A stretch of DNA of 64,000 nt from Leptidea sinapis (lineage: Eukaryota; Arthropoda; Insecta; Lepidoptera; Pieridae). How positions within the stretch are numbered: position 1 is the stretch's first letter; each line of letters opens with the position of its first letter. The stretch spans positions 3,782,001 through 3,846,000 of the forward strand of contig NC_066269.1 in assembly GCF_905404315.1 (NCBI RefSeq), given 5' to 3'. This document shows positions 49,401-58,400 of the stretch, piece after piece. Position numbers and translations under genes: made by a program. Below the pieces are notes generated by a model, which worked only from the letters and a program-made list of their open reading frames with translations, was not told the origin of the DNA and searched no databases.

Positions 49401-52400
49401 CCGCTACTCTGGAACCTTGTGGTAGATGAGCTCATCACAAGGCTAAACAAAAAGAAACTGTACACAGTGGGCTATGCTGACGACCTCGCCATTCTAATAA
49501 CAGGACCAGTCGAGAACGTCTTATGTAGCCTCATGAGATCTGCTTTTAAGATTTTGGAAGAATGGTGCGCGCAACACAAACTCACAGCTAATCCGTCAAA
49601 GACGGAACTAATACTATTCACTAACAAACGCAGCCTTGGTAATCTAACATTACCAAAGCTGTTCAACACCGAACTAAGCCTTACTAAAGAAGTTAAATAC
49701 CTGGGGGTTATACTGGATAGTAAGTTGCTTTGGAACAAACACCTTGAAAACAAGCTGGAAAAAGCATGCATCATCTTTTGGCAGTGCAGAAGACTCATAG
49801 GCAGAACCTGGGGTCTTGCTCCAAAGATAAGCAGATGGCTCTATACAGCAGTCATCAGACCAATTATCTCCTACGGAGCAATAGCGTGGTGGCCCAGGAC
49901 AGAGCTTGTGACAGTGCAAACCAAGCTGCAGCGTTTCCAGCGGCTGGCCTGCACAGCCATAACAGGATGCATGCGCACCACGCCTTCCTCGGCCCTTGAA
50001 ACTATTCTAGGGCTAACACCACTCGACATACACTTTCAACAAGAAGCGACAATGGCGACTCTACGTCTAAAGCTGTTGGGTGTATGGAAGAATGAAGACG
50101 GCCTAACAGATAAGCTCTGGAATAGGGTAACAAAGGATTATCCACTCTGTGAGGCACCATGTGATAAGATAACTAAAACAAATACCTTCCATAAAAACTA
50201 TCACATACAGCTATATGAGAAAGATGCTGACCAGTCAGGTGTAAACGAACTAAGAATTTACACAGACGGCTCGAAAATGGCTACTGGAACTGGTGCCGGC
50301 ATATTCTCACAGGAACTAAACATACACATTTCCATACCCTTGGGCACACACAGCTCCATCTTCCAATGTGAGTGCGTAGCCATCAAGGAAGCCGCCAGCG
50401 CTATATTAAGAAGAAAGGTACATGGCCACAACATCAGATTTCTTTCTGACAGTATGGCGGTACTAACAGCGCTGAAGGGTACCACACACAACTCAGCACT
50501 AATACACGAATGTCACCAAACCCTGGAGCAAGTTGCCTCTTATAACCAGGTAACTCTGCAATGGATCAAGGGACATAGTGGTTCGTTGGGTAATGATGCA
50601 GCGGATGAGCTTGCAAGGCGGGCATCGGCAAATACAGTGTCTGGTCCATTGCCACTTCTGCCACTGCCCTTCAGCCAAATGCGCTCATGGATACGCTCTC
50701 TCACCAACGACCTACACAACACCCGATGGATGAATGTCTCAAGCTGTAGACAGTCGAAGGTGGCGATACCTGCACTATCGCCCAAACTGACACGTAGACT
50801 TATGAGCCTCAACAGACATGACATCCGTATAATGGTGGGCACCCTAACGGGTCACACATCACTAAACAAACACCTTTTCACAATCGGCGTAACGGACAGC
50901 CCTAAGTGCAGAGGTTGTCTGACCGAAGACGAAACGGTCGCTCACGTAATCCTGGAATGCGCGGGGGTGGCCAACCAACGGGCAAAAACCTTAACCAATA
51001 CAAGGTCGCTCCAAGAAGTCTGTGAACACCCCAGGAATGTTCTGAACTTCTGGAAGGAGCTGGGCTGGTTGGAGTAACCGGCCATTACTGCACGCAAAAT
51101 GGACCCATGCTAGTGGTTTAATTGCGGAAACAGGAGCCCTATACCTATACCTATACCTATGTAGTACGATGAATTTTATGTACGATATATTTGGTTGGTC
51201 TGAGAATTGAGAATCGTACGTGATCTATTTTTTATACCCCAAAAATTTGTTATTGAATTTTTTTATTACTTTATATGGCAATACAACGTTTGCTGGGTCA
51301 GCTAGTAATAATCTATATATATATAAAAATGAATTGCTGTTCGTTAGTCTCGCTAAAACTCGAGAACGGCTGGACCGATTTGGCAAATTTAGGTCTTGAA
51401 TTATTTGTGGAAGTCCAGAGAAGGTTTAAAAGGTGAATAAATAGGAAAATAAAAAATTAAATAAAAACAACAAATTTGTTTTTCCTTTGATGTGTCCATA
51501 CATAATTTCTATGAGAGAATTTATTGACGCACGATTTGACAGTTCTGCTATGAAACAATTTCATCACGCAGGGTGCATATCTTACGAAGTAATTTTTGAT
51601 GTTATGATATATTATTGACAAATTCATATAAAAACATTATTTTATTTATTATATACAGAACAACGTCTGTCGGGTTAGCTAGTATAATAATAAATATGGC
51701 ATATTATATACGAAGAGGAAAGATTCTATTGTATCATATTTAATTCTAGAAAGGTTCCAATAGTCGGTATCACAGCGCTGGGCTTAGATCATACGTCGAT
51801 ACTGGGGAGCACCCTGCCGGAAATAGCGCGGGCGAAGGCGGGTATTATGAAGCCGGGATGTGTGGCTTATACCGTGCAGCAGCCTCAAGATGCTATGGAA
51901 GTTCTCAACTCAGTCGCTGATAAACTTGGTGTAAGTTTCTTGTTTAGGCAATTTTTACTAATATTTATAGACGGTGCGGTGCCACAACCCGAGGGTTGAA
52001 CAAACATACCAAAGTTTACGAATAATGCGTCTTGCGGACGGTCGGCTTTTGGTACAGATCAAATTTGTGTACTTAATCCAGAAGTCAGGGATATCACTTA
52101 AAATAACAAACTGTTAAACCTAGCCTAGGAAGCCTGTGTAAAATTAGCACATGAGCAATATTTATGATTCTTCTACTGAGATCTTAAGTCTTAGGACTGT
52201 ACAAATGATTTGAGTTTTCTTTAGTGTTATTTCTGCCAATATTTGTCTTTAAACAATTCGACACGTGTTTCGCCTCTACACGAGGTATCCTCATGACGTG
52301 TTGTCTCGCCAAAATTTGGCACGAGACATGTCTCGACAAATATTGGCGGAATTAACACTAAAGTAAACTCAAATCATTTGTATAATTATGGATATCCGCA

Positions 52401-55400
52401 AAGTAACGCCTACTTCAATAAATTTTCTTAAGACTGTGTTTATTATTTTAATTTCCATGGATATTCATGCAAGTAGACACAACACAAGTCTTCAATATAT
52501 ATTTATATGAATGTGACAAAGAAGGCATATATATTATATAGAAGATAATAATGCATGGTTCTTGGTTGGCTCTGCACAGGCCACCTATCCGAGTTTTTTA
52601 TCAATTCTTCTGCTCACATCAAAGCCCCTTTACGAACTGATGTAGCTTTTTTATGGAAAAGGAGGACACAGAAGCGTACGGGTCACCTGGTGTTAAGTGA
52701 TTCTCTTGCAACACCATAGGATTCATAGGAGCGATGCCGGCCTTTAAGGAAGGTGTACGCGCTTTTTTTTGAAGGTACCCATGTCGTATCGTCCCGGAAG
52801 TATTGCCGTGCTCTATTTATGACGCCCAGTTTCTTCGAAGCCAATTTGGCTTTGCCCTCCAAATGACCGCGGAATTGTCAATCGCTCGAGATTGCGAGAC
52901 CCAGTATTCCGATACTAGGCGAGGCTGTAAGGTAAGTGTTGTCGAAGAGCGGTGATGCGATAAATGGGGTATTTTTTGTGGTTAACGCGGAAAACTGAGT
53001 TTTTGGGGGGTTTTAAGTTAGACAAGGTTCAATTTACCCCATTCCGCGACCTTATCAAGAGAGGACTCGATAGAAGACACAAAAAATATATTTGTAACTC
53101 CCTATGGTAAATACATTCCTATTCCATCCTAATAAAACACCTAAATATCTACAATAGACAGTTTTGCAGCAATACATTGTTTCTTGAAAAGTTCATTAGT
53201 ATTCATAATTTATTTAGTTTTTCTTGGAGTTTCCCTGCGATATCGAATCAGAAATGCGGAGTTCTGGAGGAGAACCAAGTGTCAGTGGGCAGGACACATA
53301 GTTCGATGGACAGATTGCCGCTGGGATAGTAGAGTCCTCGAATGGCGACCACGTACCGATGATTGCCGGAATAAGTTGGATGAGGGCAGCGCAGGAGTGA
53401 TCGTCGTGGAGACCTTGGGGGAGGCCTTTGTCCAGCAGTGGACGTCTTCCGGCTGATGATGATGATTTAGTTATGTGATTCATGTGTGTTTTGTTTCAGT
53501 GTCCACTCACAGTGGCGCCGGAGTATGACTCCTATACATATCAGAATGGACTTAAATTCTCTATAGAACTAGAGGCTTACAGAATTAATGTATCTTTAGC
53601 GATTCAGTTAGCTCATGCTTGGATAAAAACGAGACAAGATTCTAATAATTGTTTGGCTAATGGTGATAAAGTCGTTAATAGCCATGTTATGAAAACATTA
53701 TCTAAGGAAACGGTTATGGGTGTTCGAGAATGTAATTGGCCTGGGAGGTATCAAGTTATAGATACTAATTATGGGAGTGTTTATTTGGACGGTGCTCACA
53801 CAAGAGAGTCAATGGAAATCTGCGCGAGATGGTTTCTTGAAAAGAGCAGGTAATATTTTAATATTCTCTTTTATACAATAAAATTTCGTATCACGTTATT
53901 CATCCGCAATAAACTCTTAAACTACTGTGTAATCAAATTTTGCACACTGTGCAGTTTGATCCAACTTGAGAGATAGGATAGTTTTTATTTCGATTCGTTC
54001 CCCCTAATATTTTTAATTTAAAAGTTTATGTTTGTAAAAATAATTCTGTGAGATAAATCTCTGACGCACAATTCAAATTCAAATATTTTTATTCAAAATA
54101 GGGTTTAAAATCACTTATTGAACGTCTAAAACTACCACCCATTAAAAAATTGTGTGTGCCAGTCGCGCTACCGTGGTGTCCTAGTGAATTATATCTCTAA
54201 ATCTTCATAACATATGTGGCTTTATGCATTTACTTTTGTTTCCAATTTAATCACTTAAGAGAGGGGAGATCATATTGAAAATATGTATTCGTAGAAGCAT
54301 GCCAGATTTTGGCAAGACAACACGCCCTGAGGATGCCTTGTGTAGAGGCGAAACACGTGTCGAATTGTTTAAAGACAAATATTGGCGGAATTACCACTAA
54401 AGAAAACTCAAATCATTTGTATAATTACGGATTTCCGCAAAGTAACGCCTACTTGAATATTTTTTTTTAGCTGAGTAAGATGGGCTATTCAAAAAATTTG
54501 AGATCCATAATATGAAGTTTGTAACATGTCACAGTTAATGTTAGCAAGGCATTACGGTGTATTGCAAAATACAAAAAAATCAGCCTGTAAAAACTCTCGA
54601 GTATGCATCTAGTGTTTAATATAATATGGGAAATGAAGCTTTCAAATAAATTTAAAAAATCTTAATATATATAAATTACGTGACACGTTTGTCCGCGATG
54701 GACTCCTAAACTAATGAACGGATTTAAATGGGGATTACTTCATGGTGCAGTTTAGTCCAACTTGAGAGATAGGATAGTTTTTATTCCGATTTAGGACCCA
54801 TTTTTATTTTTATTTCCAATATTTGTTTTGTATGGACATATTTTCTGTGAGAGTAATTTATTGACGTACGTTTTGACAGTTCTGCTGTGAAACAATTTCA
54901 TTATAACAACAGGGAGTATATTTTATGAAATAATTCTTGATGTTTGGAGATATTATTGTTGAGTTGAGATAAATTCATAAAAAAAATTGTATTTTATTAT
55001 TTTTAGTATACAGAACAACATCTGTCGGGTTTGCTAGTAGGTATATATATTTTATTATATATAGTGAAACAGATTGGCCATGAGTGAGGATGCAGTGTGG
55101 CGATCAATTAAACAAACTAAAAACATGGAAAACTAGTGAGGCCAAGAGATCGAGTGTGGGACTATGTGGCGGTGGCAGCAATACTACACTATGGACACTA
55201 TTGACACTGATATTGAGTGACAGACTATACTACACCTTTTTTATTTTCCTGTCTCATGGAGGAGTTTACTCTTAAACCCGTACATATTATATGCTTATTA
55301 TGTCTGCCTATGCTTATTATCAATCAATAAAAATTTCTCATATTTACCTCATACCTTATTACCTGCCCATACAACATAGTGCAACTCAGGATTTTGATTG

Positions 55401-58400
55401 AACCTAAAACTCTGTTGGGATTTTAAGTCTCATTAGCCGTGTAATTTCCTAGTTCACTTTTCAAACGAAAACATGATGTGCAACACCCTTCTTGGCTTGA
55501 CAGCAGAGAAAGGTACTAAGGTACTCCCACTGGTAATATCATTCTGATGACACTGATAAAATATATAACCTCATTTTAATGCATAATTTATTTATTCTGT
55601 ATAAACATTTTCAACAGTATTTACGGTAGGTGCAAGCATTTATATGATGAATATGGATGTTTGTTTCCGAGTCATATATGTTTATATGTATTTATGTATA
55701 TTTAAGTAAGTATATTGTATTAAATATATCATTGTCTTGCAACCCATAACACAGGCTATATGTATATGGCTAATTTGGGGCAAGATAATTTGTGTAAAAA
55801 GTGTGTCAATATTATTATTATTATACTATATACAAATATATATGAATATATAAATATACATGAATTTTATAACTAGGATATCAATTTCAACTTATTCTTT
55901 TGTTAATTGGGTATCATTAATATCTAATAGTCTCTCAATATCAATTAACCATGTTATTAATCTATCCAAATAACCACCATCCTGTTTGAAACTCAACAGA
56001 AGTAATTGCATATGATTGAATGCCATTGGTTGTTCCAATAAACATTCTAAAGTTGTATTCCTAAGTGAAAGTAGCTTAATGAAAACAATAGCTATTAAAG
56101 TCCACTGCATCGGTTTAAACATTATATTATTTGCTCTCAATTTAAATGTATTAACTAATAATCTGACATCAGAACTAATCGTCAATGTTAGTAATCCTAG
56201 CGATTTAAGCAAATCTGGTAAGACTTTATTCAGATGTTGGCACACAATACGCCTCCGTAGTGCATTTTGTGCATTCTTATCAACTAATGGGAGATTGGGA
56301 GAGTCATCATCGTCTGTTTTTTCTATATTTGTATCTTTAGGTTCTGGTATTTCTGTCTCTCCTTTCATGAATGCTTTAACTTTCAACTGTAACCGTTTAC
56401 TTTCTTCTTCTAACATCCTATAGTCCGGCAATGGCTTCATCTCTTTATTCAATGTTTGAGCACTGTTACGTCTCTCTTCAAGTTCTAACATGTTCAGCTT
56501 ACGACACAGCTCTTGGTATTGATCATATGTGTTGGCATTGTACGATATACTTTGAGCGTAATTATTCATATATTTCTCAATACATTCACCTTTTTCTGCG
56601 ACCATTTGCTTTACTTTTTCTTCACCAAATATGAATAGCATTGTATCAAGAGTGAACCATTCAGCCAAACATTTTTCCACTTGTATTACTATTGCAGTAA
56701 CCAAAGGTGGTTTAGTTTTTATATTTTGTTTGGTATCTGATGATTGCAATTTAGCCTTATCATTATTTATAGTACCATGTATGAGTATTGGATCTATTTT
56801 CTTCTCTGGTTTTTCAATAATTTCTCCAACAATGTTACATGGATCAGGAATAGATTTCTTTTCTTTTAATTTACATTTATTCTCATTGGTGTTTGAAAGC
56901 TTTGATTGACCAAGTTGCTGATATTGTTTATTATTAGTAAGTGTTTTAATATCTAAAGATTCTTTTGAGTGTTGACTCTCTAATGTGGGCTTTGTATTAT
57001 CACTATTAACATTCACAGTATTTGCTGATAAATCTTTACTAGCATGGTTGATCTCACTGTAACTTGTGCTTGTAAAATCATTAACTGATATAAATGATGT
57101 GTTTTCAAACTTCATATCTATTTTCTCAGCAATACCTAAATCTACTTCCTGTCCTAAGCTCCCCACAGTTTCTAAAGGTAAAAGTTTAAATCTTGGTATC
57201 TCCTCATATTCCCTGAACCACAGTGGACTCGTCAACATCTGTTTCTTAATGTACATTGCCGATTTATAGCATATATTACTACAAAATCTTTTCCTGGTTG
57301 TTATATCGTATACTTTATTGGTTCTTATTGAAATTCGGTACGTCTGTTTTGGTATGTCTTTCACTGAGAGTGTTTGTTGGCATAATGGGTATCCACAAAG
57401 ACGAATTATAGCTCTCTCTTCCACCACATCTTCGAAATGGCTTTGGTTAATATCGATTAAGCATTTCAATAAAAAATCTTCTGTTATATCCTTTTCGAGA
57501 AGGCTTTCAACGATACTTTGCGCTTTCGCGTTGCATTCACGTCTTTTGAGTATTGCTTGTTGTATTTGTTCTTTGGACATATCCTCAATCTTGGTTGGTT
57601 TCTTTTTATGTTTTTTATCAGCACTATCCATGTTTATCTATTAGTATGCAATTTAAAACAAAAACTAATAAATTATTATTTGCAACAAAAACATACAAAC
57701 TATTAGAGTCGAAACGACTTTATTGTAAAGCACATTATTGTTGTCAATGTCACGTCAAATGTCATTAATGCATAGTGGTATCGAACGCGTTTTCCACAGA
57801 ACACTTAGGTACTCTAAGCGGTTTCTCTTGTACAATATAGGTAATATATATATATAGGTACTCGGAAATGTAATTCGAGATGAAAAATGTAAACAAAGAA
57901 ATATCATTGTCAAAATGACAATTCAGAGATTATCAACATTTTCGTAGGTAGTTTAATATAAACTTATTTTGATTAATAATACATAATATAATAAATACAT
58001 AAATATATATATATATATATATATTATTTAATGGTTACCAAATATACAAAAGAAATAGTTTCCATATTAATATTCGCTCTCTGATGTGGCGTCTGAAAAG
58101 CTTGATGTCGACGAATCGGAATTTTTCTCTATTTATTCATTATTCTCTATTTTGAGGTCTAGTAATTGAGCTTTTATCATATTTTCTTCATTATTTATAT
58201 TTTTGGATATGAGCTGTTCACTGTGGGACAGTTGTCGGGTTCGATTCTAACCTAGGTAGGGAGTGGTAAGGGACATTAAAACAAATACCAAATTGGTTTT
58301 TAGCTTTGGCAGTATACCCCTTAACCACTTTTTCTAACGAGCAAATTATTAGTGTTTTTTTTTAATTCGAACATTATTAATGCTCCATCTACAAAACCGT

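Noticed and set aside
56016..57768. Plus-strand frames of up to 135 codons across RPAP2
   Set aside because: They lie opposite the RPAP2 frame, have no recognisable domains, and FPGS intron 7 splices across them.
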